A stretch of DNA of 64,000 nt, taken from contig NC_087073.1 of assembly GCF_026151205.1 (NCBI RefSeq), forward strand, positions 18,628,837-18,692,836, in the 5' to 3' direction. The position numbers and the translations under genes are program-made. Below the pieces are notes generated by a model that searched no databases, had not been told where the DNA came from, and worked only from the letters and a program-made list of their open reading frames with translations. Shown here in pieces: positions 14,732-27,812 of the stretch; position 1 is the stretch's first letter; each line of letters starts with the position of its first letter. The DNA comes from Bolinopsis microptera (lineage: Eukaryota > Ctenophora > Tentaculata > Lobata > Bolinopsidae).

Positions 14732-17700
14732 ACCTCCTACTCAGCTGTGACGGACTGGGGATCTGACCGGGTCTAAGGTCGCATACTTAAAAACTACACT
14801 GACAGGCAAAAATTCTGGAAGGTATTCTTCAGAATTGTGTCGTTAGTATGCAGAGCACAACCACGTGACGTGGTTTTAATCGCTTCAGTAAAATGTTAAA
14901 ATTTTGCAATATTCTGATAAAGTTTTTCTCGTGTTGGCTGGCCCCTCTGTACCCTGAAGTTTACATATTTTAGGGTCATACAATCCGGGCTGAGTTAATG
15001 AAATAAGTACTTTAAATTACAATAAGACTCGGGGGCAGTGTTAAAACACACCGAATGTTTTGCGATTAAATTTACACGATAAAAACTTATACAGCCTCAT
15101 ATTAGCAGGTTCTCCGAGCAGCGTTACAACGGGAAGCGGGAAAGTCCTAAACTTTCCCTCAAAATACCGGCCAGTACAACAGCCACAGTACATCAGCACC
15201 TAGTCAGCTGGAATTCATCACCGAGCTCACAGTCTATTTGGAAGTAGCCCGACACTACACTTGCTGGGCTTGTGTGCCCGGCCTTGTAACACTTCAGCCC
15301 CGGTTCAGGGTACACGTTCCCCCAATTTGAAGCACCCTGAACTACTGTGCTCTGGATGCCCAGTTCTGCCGGTATATGGAATGCAAGGCACACAGTGACG
15401 CACATGGATAAATAACTTCAAGTTTCTGCTGTCTGTGCAGATGTTTAACTACGAGTCAAGCCTTGTTCTTGATGACAGAAGTAAATCACTTAATTTCCCG
15501 AGGCGCGCGGTAGCTTGGGCTGAATAATAGATTATTCTGCGTGTAAAATATTAATGCTATATTAACATTCTAAGTTAATATTTTGCCCAGGTTATATTAT
15601 GGGAGACCTATACGATACACTGAATCTCCTTCTTCTGCAACGTGTAAACAGGCTATATCTCCCTATCATGGTGGATTATATGCCGGACGCGGAGGGGAAG
15701 GATATGAGGACAAAGACTGTAAATAATTAGTTGGTAGTAGTTAGAACCGCAGTTGCTACTCTAAAATAAATGGAACAAAGCAGGGCTGTAACCACTCACG
15801 CTAGTCATCACGCGTTGGGAGGACCATGGGAAACGTGTGTACGACATAATTGAAAAGAAGCCAAAGTCAGATACAAGGCCAAATTAGATATTTTTACACG
15901 TGTATCGAGTCACGTGACCGTGCTATTAAGTCACCAACAAAAGTGCTGGAACAAGTCCAGATTGGGTCACGTGAGTCCGGTCACACCCAGTTACGCTGCT
16001 GGTGAGTGTGTCTGAATATTTAGTATAACAGGTGGTGAGTGGAGCCTGAGAATCCAGGCTGACCAATGGAAATAGTAGACCAGTCAAATAGTTCTCTCTC
16101 TCTCTCTCTATCTCCCCGGAACTCCGGAACATCATGTTGTCATCGCTCAAAAATAGATAGTTTTAGGGCCACTTAGAACCCACCACTGACTTTAAACCAT
16201 TATTTTGAGTAAGTCCCAACAAGTGGTAACTGGTAATATGTGGGCACGTCATCAGTGTGAACCATATTGGTTGTGGTGCAGCAGTTGGGTAGCAGCAGGT
16301 AAGGCGGGGCGGGGTGATGACTAGTGGTCACTAAAGATTGGAACTACTGGAACTGTTCTAGTGTAATAGTAGCCTGGTCACTGGTCTGTGGGCACGTGGG
16401 CTGGTGTCACGCTTCACTGGACCAATCATTAGTGAGCAGATCAGTCAGCACTAGCACACTTTTGTCTGTTATTGGGAGAGAGAGAATATTATTTACTATG
16501 ATTCTCTCCCTTCTCTCAGTGCAGACGTTAAAAGTGTTAGTTTGCGAACAAGCGTCTGGCATTTAATAGAAAATGTAGTTAATTAATTAACTGTTGATTA
16601 TCCGATTAACAGATTGATAATAGCTTCTAGCTTTAGAAACTGATGATTCACTGCCATGGTACGAGGATAATACAAACTATGCCAGATGGCACTAGTTACA
16701 GTAACTGCTCATGCGATATAGCTTGTAACTCCACCTACCTGATCTTGAGCCATACAAATAGCGGTACAGTCACGACTATTTAGCGATTTCAGCCTCCTTT
16801 CTGGGATTATATTCCAAATATACCTGTTAACTCATGATTCCACTAGCTCTTACCGACGAAATATACGCAATGCAGATGATCGAGCGTAATGATTATAGAG
16901 TATATTATAATCGTTACTTGAAGAGAAGGTTGTGAGTTTGTTTTTAAAGCTGATTAGCATGTATCTTTGAAGACGCAGACAGTGTATGGAGATTGTAAGT
17001 ATTGAGGCCAAACGTGGTTGTAAATTTGTTACGTGAAGCATGTTTAAAATATTCAATATATTAGCATGTTTGAGCTCAATTGACAAAACCAAGATGACTC
17101 CAATACATTTTATAGTGAATTCACTTTCATTATGCATAAATGTAAACATATAATCTTGACTTTAAAAACCATAAATCGTGAAAGTCTCGTGGCTTAATCT
17201 AATTGATGTATTTCCAAGAAATGGAATGAATCCCATTCATAAGTTACCGGTGTAATTCATTGCTCCGTAAATCATCAATGCGTTCCACATTACTCGAAGC
17301 AGTAGAACTGTGAACGATATTGCAAATTAGATTAAAGAGTAAGGGTTGAATTTGCGGGATGTTATCATTGGAAGTTGGTAGGATCTTATTAACGGCTCCC
17401 GACTAACTACCAACGATAAAATCGCCTCGCACTCTCCTCTTATCAGGCTTATTTAAGTATGCCGTAATTCGGGGAGGAGGTGCCATTTCATTGTTGGTGT
17501 AGAAATGGGCATGAAATGGGTCGGTTATTGCACATCACCTCCCCGCCTGAACTTTGCCTGATTATGTGTACTAGAGCTAGGAGATATAACGCCTCTGACA
17601 GGATTGTACCCTCAAATTACAGTACACAGAACAATTCTCTGATAAGCCAGTTTTAATGGGGAGTGGCGAAGTGATGTGAAAGTCGTGTTGCGCTGGCTAT

Positions 17701-20220
17701 GCTATGAAATCATCTACTGAGTAGGTTCGGGCAGGTGAAAATCAGGTCTAACCACCGTCAAAATACAATCCGGTTTATCCGTTATCGTCTAGTTTAGCAG
17801 TTGATAGGACACAGCAGACATTGCTGAACAACAAATTGGTCTGCTTCCCTCTTCTTCACCAGAGACCTCATCGAAAATTGGCCGGACTCCAATTGGTAGC
17901 CGCAAATATCCCCTAACCAGTCATTACACGAGACGTCAAACGTAGACGGAGTGTTGCAATCGACAGTATTTCCTCCAGATCTCAATTGCTATATGGTGAG
18001 CGATAATTACAACTGTTTTAATATTTTTAAATAACGTTACCAGCGACATGACTGGGTTCCCGACAGAAAACCGTTTATACGCCGCCCAACGGGGAGGAAG
18101 AATTTAACTTCGTAGATTTTAAAAATCGAGTTCAAGTGAATCTAGATCAAATTATCCAAATAAATGTTCAAGGGATTTTGAAATAGTTTCTTTCGAAATA
18201 ATGCTTTTTAGGATCGGTTGATGCAAAAAGTTTGCCAATTGTTCCAGTCTTATTTGCAGTCGCTTTTAGTTCATGTTACCAATAACAGATTACATCCACA
18301 AAAGTTCGTGCATTACAGAAAATTAATCTCATAATCTTGACGGAAAGTAAAGCCATTTAATCTTGAGCGGAACATTAACTTCTACAAGCAATGTTAAGCG
18401 AACTTGATGAAATTTACTTAACATCAGAGCATCAGCGTCTTATTTCTCAACGAAGATCTCAAATAGAATAATTTTAAACACATTGGGGTGAACATCTCAA
18501 CGACCCACCAAATTCACCCACATATTTGGAATGCGGAACAAGACGCTTTTAAAATGGTGCTTTGCTCGGTACCGTACTGAAGCAGGTAATTTATCCGCAT
18601 TTTCTAACAAATTAGCTCCCCGTTTTACTTGGCGCCGGTATTTACCCTGTTTCAACTGTTTACATAGTTATTTAACTTAATCAATACGTCCACACCGTAA
18701 TCACAGAATTTAAAATTGAACTAGCTTGCAATATAGTTTATTGAGTAGCATGCTAGTACCCGGATACACTATATGTTCACAATTTTACATTTGTACCAGT
18801 AAATTGGCTGGAAGGACTTTTCTAAACAATTCATGAATTGGATTTTTTAAATATTGGCTCAATGAAAGAGGCGCCTCTAATAAACCTTTGAATTCATCCT
18901 CTTAGCGAGAACTCTGCTCTAACCGAACACGACACGTTGAAGTTAGGGCGGTAGAGGATCAGACATAAAGAAGAAGTTTTTAAAAGACCCACAATTATTT
19001 GTTAGTATTCTGTGAATACATGTGATTTTATTGACGCAAACCGAATCAGTACAAGAAGAGGCCGGCAGCATTCAGCAGAGTAGGGCCCCCCCCCCCCCCC
19101 CAACAAGGCAGGATGATTGGGTAGTCTGAAGATGTAGGAGCGAGGCAGAGGGAACAAGTCTGGTGAGGTAGGAGCGAGGCAGGGTAAGTACAGCGGAGTC
19201 TGGTAATGCAGCAGCTCAGGGAGGTAGATGAGGGGTACTACAGGGTAAGTCTGGGGTTCAGGAGCGAGGCAGGTGGAACTACAGCTGAATCTATCCTCTA
19301 GTCAGCTGACGTGACATTTTCTAGACGACTCAACTTTATACCCATTCCTACCTAGCTACCATAATAAGACAATTTTCGGGCAAATTTATTATCATTTACC
19401 AGCTAGGCTCTCTAGTCGTGGAGCGAATAATTGAATTGAAGTTACCTGCGAATCAATCATAATGCTTTCTGCAGTAACTCAATATAAGCGAATCATGATA
19501 AATTGACGTCCGTTTCATGATTTTAAACTTTAAAAGTGCAGTTGAATCACACAAGAGTTCAAATTTACAGGATGTCCATGTCAAATAAATCATCCTGATT
19601 CATTAACTCCATCTCTAAATAAACTTTCAGCACCGTGCATTTTAAAACTTCAAGTTCTAGAAATTCCAGCAGGAGTGGGGACACACCATGTCCTAGTCGC
19701 TACATCAGTCTTAAATCTTAATGTGCACATGGCACAACAAAACGCGCACGAACAGTCCACATCTACCAATAGCAGGGCCCCTCTTTTTCTTCTCGTCACT
19801 ATCTCTCTCTCTCTGTTTGTAGACCTACACACGTTGCATGTAGCGTGTTGGGAGGATGAGCAGGGAACACAATTGCTAGTATATTTTAAAAACCCCTCTC
19901 TCTCTCTCTCCATGATACACGTCGAATTAAGTGTGTATAATTCTCATCTTTATATATATGTATTTAGAGATTTAAACAGCCTCTGTGCTGGAACACGAGA
20001 CACATTTCTCCTGTTTTTACACATGCACACAGTTACAATGCTGAAGAAGATGGGGGCTGTATATAGCTGTAATGCTGGGAGAAAGAATGCTGATTTTTCT
20101 GGTGTAGTTTCGGATAGTGAGAGCAATTTAGAGTGGAGCTATCCTGTACCTGGTATCTCGTTATTATATTGGTAGCAAGAACACTGGAGACGACAACAGC
20201 GCTGGTGGGAAAGTTTTGAA
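14732..20220. other. Long intergenic or intronic stretch without recognised genes
   Basis: No protein domain or splice-supported exon is seen on either strand. There is a C run at 19087-19101, a degenerate GAGGCAG/GGTAAGT tandem pattern at 19125-19280, and short CT runs near 19800 and 19897. A minus frame at 15193-15405 and a plus frame at 19675-20175 look like chance frames. Confidence 0.35.
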
Positions 20221-20746
20221 TAATTCAACAGGAGAATTTGAGATAAATCGTGTATTATCATATCCGGTAGTACTAGTAGCAGTTCCGGTCAGATTTGATT
20301 CTAGACATAATTTACATTTTGATTATTAGGCCAACCGTGACCAAATAAAATATTCTTATGATAAAATCTAGAGAGAGAGAGAGCTTTGGATCGCTTCTCC
20401 ATAAAAACATGACAATTTAAGAGAAAGTGTGTACTATCCGAGAGCCATTCAGGTATAATTGGATTTTAGACATATCCGATAATTTGCATTTTGATTATGA
20501 AGACTGTTACAGGATCATATAATATAATAACGAAGGTCTAGACAAATCTTAAGTCTGCTTCTCCATAAAAACATGTAGAATTTGAGAGAAATCATGTATT
20601 GTCTGTGAGCATTGAGCAGTCACAGTCGACTTGATTCCAGACACATCGCACATAATTTACATTTTGATTATCAAGCCAACCTTGACCTGATCATATACAA
20701 TAACGAAAGTCTAGATAAAGCGATAGTCTACTCCTCCATAAAAACA
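20220..20746. repeat. Tandem repeat of about 172 bp, three diverged copies
   Basis: The core AATTTACATTTTGATTAT recurs at about 20309, 20481 and 20654. The core CTTCTCCATAAAAACAT recurs at about 20393, 20558 and 20732. The spacing is therefore close to 172 bases. Copies are diverged and non-coding. Such a period resembles a satellite monomer, but three copies are too few to call a satellite array. Confidence 0.7.
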
Positions 20747-20840
20747 ATAAGGCTGTCCGTCATTTAGGCTAGTCTTGAGCGCATACCATTCAATATTCAA
20801 CAATTGTCACTTAATATTCCGTCGAGGTCCGTCGTTCTAA

Positions 20841-20869
20841 TAACGGCAGAACGGCCCGTTCTGCCGTTA
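20841..20869. repeat. Perfect 14-bp inverted repeat with 1-bp centre
   Basis: TAACGGCAGAACGG is followed by one C and its exact reverse complement. A further direct copy of AACGGCAGAAC follows at 20874. It could extrude as a hairpin or be the centre of a palindromic repeat. Confidence 0.85.
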
Positions 20870-21631
20870 CGAGAACGGCAGAACAGCACGTTCTGTCTAA
20901 ATAATAAAGTATACCGTCTCATGTGGTGCAACGGAGTAGTTTTTGAGATGAACACTGGACACAATCATATATTCAGCTTTTAAGTAGTTTTTGATGGACA
21001 CAATATATCGAGTTATAATAGAGAGATGTATATTATGTAGAAATAAAAGAGTTTCCCCACAGTAATTGTTCCACCAATATTAACGTAATATTTCGTACCA
21101 GGAGGACCCCATTACCCGATGAGCACAATGCCCTCATATTGTTCTATTCAGTGGTTCCAGTCAGCTGGTCATTTTACATTTCGATAATAACGTGTAACGT
21201 GTTGCACTGCACGTTGGCCATGCAGTTACACTACACTGATTCCAACGTCGCCTTTGTTCGTCCTGACAATGCTCCTCCTCATTGAGTCGGGAGGGGCTAA
21301 GGACGTGTTATCAATTGAATATATTGAATAATATATTCTAATATTGTAGGTATAGCCTTACAATTGGTCGGACAACCTATAGTATTAATACATGCCTATA
21401 TTATTATTATGCCCATGCGATGTATATTATGTTGCGAGTAAGTGCAGATACAGTGTAGGTTGAATGAAAGAGCATGGTCTACCCACTCTTAGGTTACTAT
21501 TAATGAAAAATGTTTTGTAATAGAAAACATTTATATGGCCACATACAATAATAGAACATAGTTTACGAAACAGCACATGGTCATCGCTAATTGAATTTCA
21601 ATACACAGTATATCTGACTGTTAGTTAGTTG

Positions 21632-22440
<809 letters not shown>

Positions 22441-23975
22441 TGAATACAAAATTGGATAAACTAGGCATGTGCTTACATAACACATAATGCTTGAATGACT
22501 TAAATAAAACGTACATCTGCATCTGTCATCTTCGTTGGGTATATTTTAATGTCGAAGCGTGTAAATGTAATAAATGTTAGAATTTATTTATTTATTTATA
22601 TGCAAATTGTAATTTTAAATGCAACAGGAAGCGTACGCACGTTACATGATAACCTCCGTATATTACCGTGTTCCGTATTCATGAAGCCTACTCAAGAAAT
22701 CAGGCCAGGGCAGTAAGGCAGGGGCACTATACTCACGGTAGTATGTTGGCATTATTAATAGCGTCTCTTGTAATTAATGTAAATCATGACGGCAGCATGT
22801 GGGAACAATTGTAAACAGGTGGAACAATTACTCTAGACACGACATACATATTGAGCATGAAACAAGGCCGGCCGCGACTTCCAGTGATCATCTCCGTTTA
22901 AATGTACGGTGTAAATAAATAAAAATCGGTGTAAACAAGGCGGGGATAGGATCACTTCTAATTTTTATGGGCGGGAGATGGGATCATGCCTAACTTTTAC
23001 TGCTCCCTGCTTTAACTAGTCAGCTTTACAGTGCTCACACGTAACAGTAAATAACGTGACGTGACGTCACAGTAAATAACGTCACGTATGTCACAGCAGA
23101 CTAATTACAATGTAAATGACAGTTGTTTTAAAAAGTGTATCATTTCACCAACCTTATTAAACGTGTCACGCTTGATCGACTCTGAGCGGAGAGCCTAAAG
23201 CTTTAGACACTTGTTGATAGTGAACACCCTTCTAACGGGGAGAATGCATGTTTGTAGAGAGTGAACACTCCCCATTCTACCTAAGGTTCGAAGTCCTACA
23301 AGCTGCCACCTCTAACGAGACCACTAACTGGTGTGCCTATGGTGGCTCACCTCGACATACTACCGTTCAAATTTCATCTCAGTCGTGAAACTGTTGCCAC
23401 TGCCACACGCACCGCTCCAAATAGTTCTTCAGCTCTCTCCGGTTATTTGTTATGTTATATCCGGATACTTTTAAATTGTATGTATCCTGCCACAGTGAGC
23501 CTGTCAAACAACTATTTTCATTGATTACCGTGACGAGCTTTAATAAATAAATTAATTCTAACATTTATTACACACTTTAAATGATGAGCAGAAATATGTT
23601 TAAGTTTCTAGGGTGTTATCTTGACATCGATACAGGTTTTCATTCATGCTGATTGCTGAACATAAAATTATAGTAATAGCGTAAAACGTGACTTTCCTAA
23701 CTTCAACGCGAATATATGGCACTGGTTAAAGTTAAGGTTAAACATTAACTTGAAGTCACGAATTTTAAATCATGGTTCATTCAAGTGTGAAACATCGCTA
23801 AGTTATATAAATATGTAGCAACCTTCAACAAGCTTTTTATAGAGAGCTTTAATCTTAACAAGTCACGCTTGGATGGCTTAAGCATGTCTTTATTGGGTGT
23901 GTATTTAGAGTCGAAGCGTGTTATAAATACTCGAAAAAATATTATTAGAATATAGAAGAATTTATTATACTACTT
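22441..23975. other. Intergenic stretch without recognised genes
   Basis: Contains short direct repeats of ACGTGACGTCACAGTAAATA type near 23045-23095 (CRE-like TGACGTCA at 23062). Nothing else was recognised. Confidence 0.35.
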
Positions 23976-24325
23976 CTAGAATTCATTTTGTGGAATAAAC
24001 AGCATATTCGCGAAGTAGTTCCTGATGGTCATCTCTTCTGCTTTAATCATAATACAAGTATCCGAGTAAGTTGCTTGGAAAACACCCACTGCACATGAGG
24101 CCTGAAAAACAAAAGTAAAATACTGACGGATTACCTAGGAGAAACATGGAAAGATGTGTATCAGGTGTCTTGACCATCCATCCTATGCGCGTTAAGTGGT
24201 TCAATAGCATAATTCCAGCTAATAATTAATCCTAACAATAATTATATTCACCTTGAATAGCTTGAGCTGAGAGTGTTTCGAGTAGGGCTCTAACATTTTA
24301 CAGAACTGACGTTTATAGGCCATCT
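23976..24325 (-). CDS. Two-exon fragment of an unrecognised protein, possibly nuclear-receptor LBD-like
   Basis: Exon 24325-24252 and terminal exon 24101-23976 join in phase with good AG/GT borders (the acceptor of the second is TTTTTCAG) and end at a TAG. Together they encode about 66 residues. The stretch SQLKLFKASCAVGVFQATYS resembles the helix 3-5 signature of nuclear-receptor ligand-binding domains (DQ..LLKA.C..V...RA..). The C-terminus that follows is too short for a full LBD. An ATG near the start of the first exon (AGATGGCC) could make this a small complete ORF; otherwise upstream exons are missing. The coding nature is fairly likely, the family is a guess. Confidence 0.4.
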
Positions 24326-24884
24326 CTATGTATGAATCAGAACAGTTATAGCTTTATAGTCAAAAGAGTCAGATGATATCATGGTATTGAAGAATGAAGA
24401 CCTAAAGTGAGCCTTCCAACCATTACCATCGTCACTGGTCAAGAAACTGACAAGCGTACTGCGTAATCAGGCTTAAGATTTTTCGCTAGCCCGTCGGCCG
24501 TCGGGCTTTTAAGTACCTACTACTTGCTCAACTAATCACAAAAATTAGAGTTGGCATTACGCCAGCCAAGCTTATTTGTATCTTTATTAAAGAGAGTAAA
24601 TCTTAATACGCAACATTATAAGAGTCGACAGGAGGCCGGAATAAAGTATTTTATGAGCCAACAATAAAGCGGGCCTTTAGAAATTATACCGAATACAAAT
24701 TGGCCCCTGTATAAAGTATGTATAATATCGAGTAAGACGAGTATTTTGGGTATTTCTGTGCACCTGTGTCCTGTAGTTAAGAATGTGATATCACTACACA
24801 AAGTGATTGACAAAATGTCACAGCTGTCACCTATCAAGACGTATACACCACGCACATCACAGCTGGAACTCGACCGTCAGTCAG
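24326..24884. other. Upstream flank of the 24-kb fragment
   Basis: No clear further exon is seen. Minus- and plus-strand frames at 24616-24958 overlap one another and the tandem repeat and show no domain. Confidence 0.3.
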
Positions 24885-25021
24885 GTCAGGAAAACGCAAT
24901 TCTTTTAATCCGGAGAAAACTCCTCTCTAGCCAGGTCAGGAAAACGCAATTCTTTTAATCTGGACAACACTCCTCTCTAGCCAGGTCAGGAAAACGCAAT
25001 ACTTTTAATCCGGAGAACACT
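24885..25021. repeat. 50-bp tandem repeat, about 2.7 copies
   Basis: Units start at 24885, 24935 and 24985, each with GTCAGGAAAACGCAAT and a CTTTTAATC core. Copies differ at only a few positions, so the duplication is recent. Confidence 0.9.
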
Positions 25022-25185
25022 GCGACTGCTATCTGTGATTGGAGGCAGCATGTTACTCCGACTCTAAAACATGTATCACATCATGTACACATTGTGTTTC
25101 TATCTCGACTAAACTACTCCGAAGTAGTCACCGTGGTGTGAACAATTTGACAAGCTATAAATAATCGGAGAGAGTGTCTGTGTAA

Positions 25186-25229
25186 GTGTAGTAGTGGAAC
25201 TGGGCCGGTGTAGTAGTGGAACTGGGCCG
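25186..25229. repeat. 22-bp tandem duplication
   Basis: Two exact adjacent copies of a GTGTAGTAGTGGAACTGGGC-containing unit. Confidence 0.85.
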
Positions 25230-25585
25230 GAACATGAATTATAATGTTCGGGGGAGGATGACGTCAGGGTTGGAGGAATGTAGAGGAACCACGTGATCAG
25301 CGGAGAATGACAGCACTTCACAATTCACTTGACACGGTAAGCTAGGCTCCTGTTACGGTTAAGTCTCCCCTAACCCAACAATAATTGGAGCGTTTTTTAA
25401 CACCTTATTTTCCACAGGCTCGGTACACACAGAAAGGACAATTCGGACAGTAATGATAATTAATCTTAAAGCGCTTAGTAATATCTAAAAATATGTGCTG
25501 CTTCACACAGATCCCCGAGACCGAGCCGGCAATGCCAGCTCAGTCTGATAATGCTTGATAGGGCCGGAAAAGCAATGCGAGCTGC

Positions 25586-25662
25586 TTTCTCTCTCTTGCT
25601 CTCTCTTGCTCTCTCTCTCTCTCTCTCTCTCTTTCCTTTCTCTCTCTCGCTCTCTTTCTCTC
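25586..25662. repeat. Imperfect (CT)n tract
   Basis: CT repeats interrupted by TTGCTCTC and TTCCTTTC. The Arg/Glu frames on the opposite strand are artefacts. Confidence 0.9.
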
Positions 25663-27806
25663 CGATAGTATATGTTCAGAGGGAAAACCTTTGATGTTGG
25701 GATACGTGAACCGGCGCAATCTCTCAATATTAATCAGTGATAAAATCATACACAGGACACAATCACAAATTATACGTTTACATCGGTTATGAAGCAAGTA
25801 AATGAGGGTAAAATTGGGGGCGGGGCACACGGAGCAGGAACAAAACAGTCCTCATTGAGCTCATCTCACATGATGATAAAATCATTCTAATGACTTCAGG
25901 AACATTAGCAAACCGTTTAAACAAACCGTCGTCTCGTGCAAGACAGTGAGTTTGACTCTAATTTTTACTGGCTTCCTGGGAAAACTTTATAACTTTAACG
26001 AGGGTCAATATCCCCTGAAACTTGTTAACACTGTATTGACAGGTCATTATACCCTCTAAAATATCGACAGTGTGCAGTTCTAGAGTTGAGTGCAGTAGCT
26101 GCGTCGTCAGCCGGCCTACTGTAATAAGTATTCCCTACGTCCCAGCTAGCTGCAGAGTACATTCCCAACGGATACAGAGTTGTTAGTTACAGTTAAACCT
26201 AACGTTACACTATCATGTCAGGTCAATGTACACAGCTCAGGACACATTTTGAATTGTTGAAATGGTGTGCGTGTGTGTGTGTGATGAAGTAATACTAATA
26301 GCTCCGAAATTAATGACTTTATATGTAGAGTATTGTGGTGTTTGATGTGTGCGGGCCAGTGAATGTACCAGTATAATTACTAAACTGTCTTAAGTTTGAT
26401 TGATTCTATTGATGGTGCTATCAATCGGAGATAAAGCTCGAACTGAGCTGGGCATCTTAAGATGCTAATTTAAAATATGTCAAGGATAAAATTACAGTCC
26501 TGGAGCTCTCTTTATCGACATTCACTCCGTCCAGGATCTCAGAGCGGCACATTGCAGACAATATATATATATAATAATTACAATATATATATATATTATA
26601 ATGGACCTGTCATGATCAGGACAGTAATTTCGCAACCAAATCGTTCAAACTTAAACGGACGGTCCAATAAACAAGTATTTGGATCTGACCAAGTCCACTT
26701 TTAATATGGTGCTTATTAGTGGAATTGTGTGGCGTTCATTTTCTGAAGCTTTAGAGCAACATTTTCATGGCAAAAGTTGTTCTGCAGAAGAATATTCTCA
26801 CTCCAGTTTTCTGTTATTTAAGTGCCAAGGAGCCAGGCGTATACATATCTATGGAAATAGCTTTACAGATACACATATTGTTGTGAACCAGAGAGTTACC
26901 ATTACTTTTAAAATATCTAAGTTCTATTCAACATTTTACAATTTACTAATAAAATGTACTGACCTTTTTAATCTCGTTCGATCATCCAACTGACCAGATC
27001 TGCAGTGAAATGGATGTGAAAACAGGATTACTTTAAAATAAAAAAGCAATCGGGATGTCTAAAATTTTAAATCCTGACGTTAACTCAATTATTACAACTT
27101 ATCTATTTAAATCAAGAGAGTTCACAAGAAAATCGACTTACTTTTTACTCGTTGAGTTTGATTTACAATTCGTCGATCCTGTTGGTGAAGGGACAGAGCT
27201 TTTATTGGCAGACATTTTCTATATCATCACATTCCTAAAATAACTTTTTGTTACGAATTGAGTGTTAGTTAAAGAAAATCGATCCATCTAATAACCGGAT
27301 AACAATTCAACATGAAGAAGAATAGCGAAGGATGAAATCATATTTTATGTGATATTCCTAGACATATTTACCAACGTTCAACACTCAACCGAGCCTGGTG
27401 TGGCCTTGCACATGTAACCAGCAGTTCAGTTTAAAATTAATTTTCCGAATTAAGGAAGCTATGCCATTAGTGTTTCAATACCACAGTACAAAAGCTGGAA
27501 ATTAAAAAATAATTGAACTAGCATCTAAATAGAAACACGTACACTTTATACAGAAGATAATCTATATTATAGACGGAATTCTTGCCATAAAATTTTCCTA
27601 TTCTACATATGCATCAATCAGACACACAAACTTCCAAAAATATTTTGGAAGATTAAAATTTCAAAATTTTAGTAGGTAAAGTAAATTTAAATTAACCAAA
27701 ATACATTGGTTTATCAATTTAACAGAGAATATTATACCCACAGCAAGATAGCAAAATCACGAAAGTAGAAATAATATGATCAAAATTCAAAATCCATGCG
27801 CCATGT
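25663..27806. other. Intergenic stretch without recognised genes
   Basis: A GTGTGTGTG run lies near 26267 and two (TA)n runs near 26561 and 26583. Frames at 26477-26993 and 27055-27243 have no recognisable domain and are AT-rich. Nothing is confidently coding. Confidence 0.3.
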
Positions 27807-27812
27807 GCTCCT

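Noticed and set aside
19675-20175. 166-codon plus-strand frame as a gene
   Set aside because: It runs through CT-repeat DNA (LSLSLF, NPSLSLS) and shows no domain.
26679-26993. 104-codon plus-strand frame as a gene
   Set aside because: AT-rich, no recognisable family, no upstream or downstream exon; kept only as a note.
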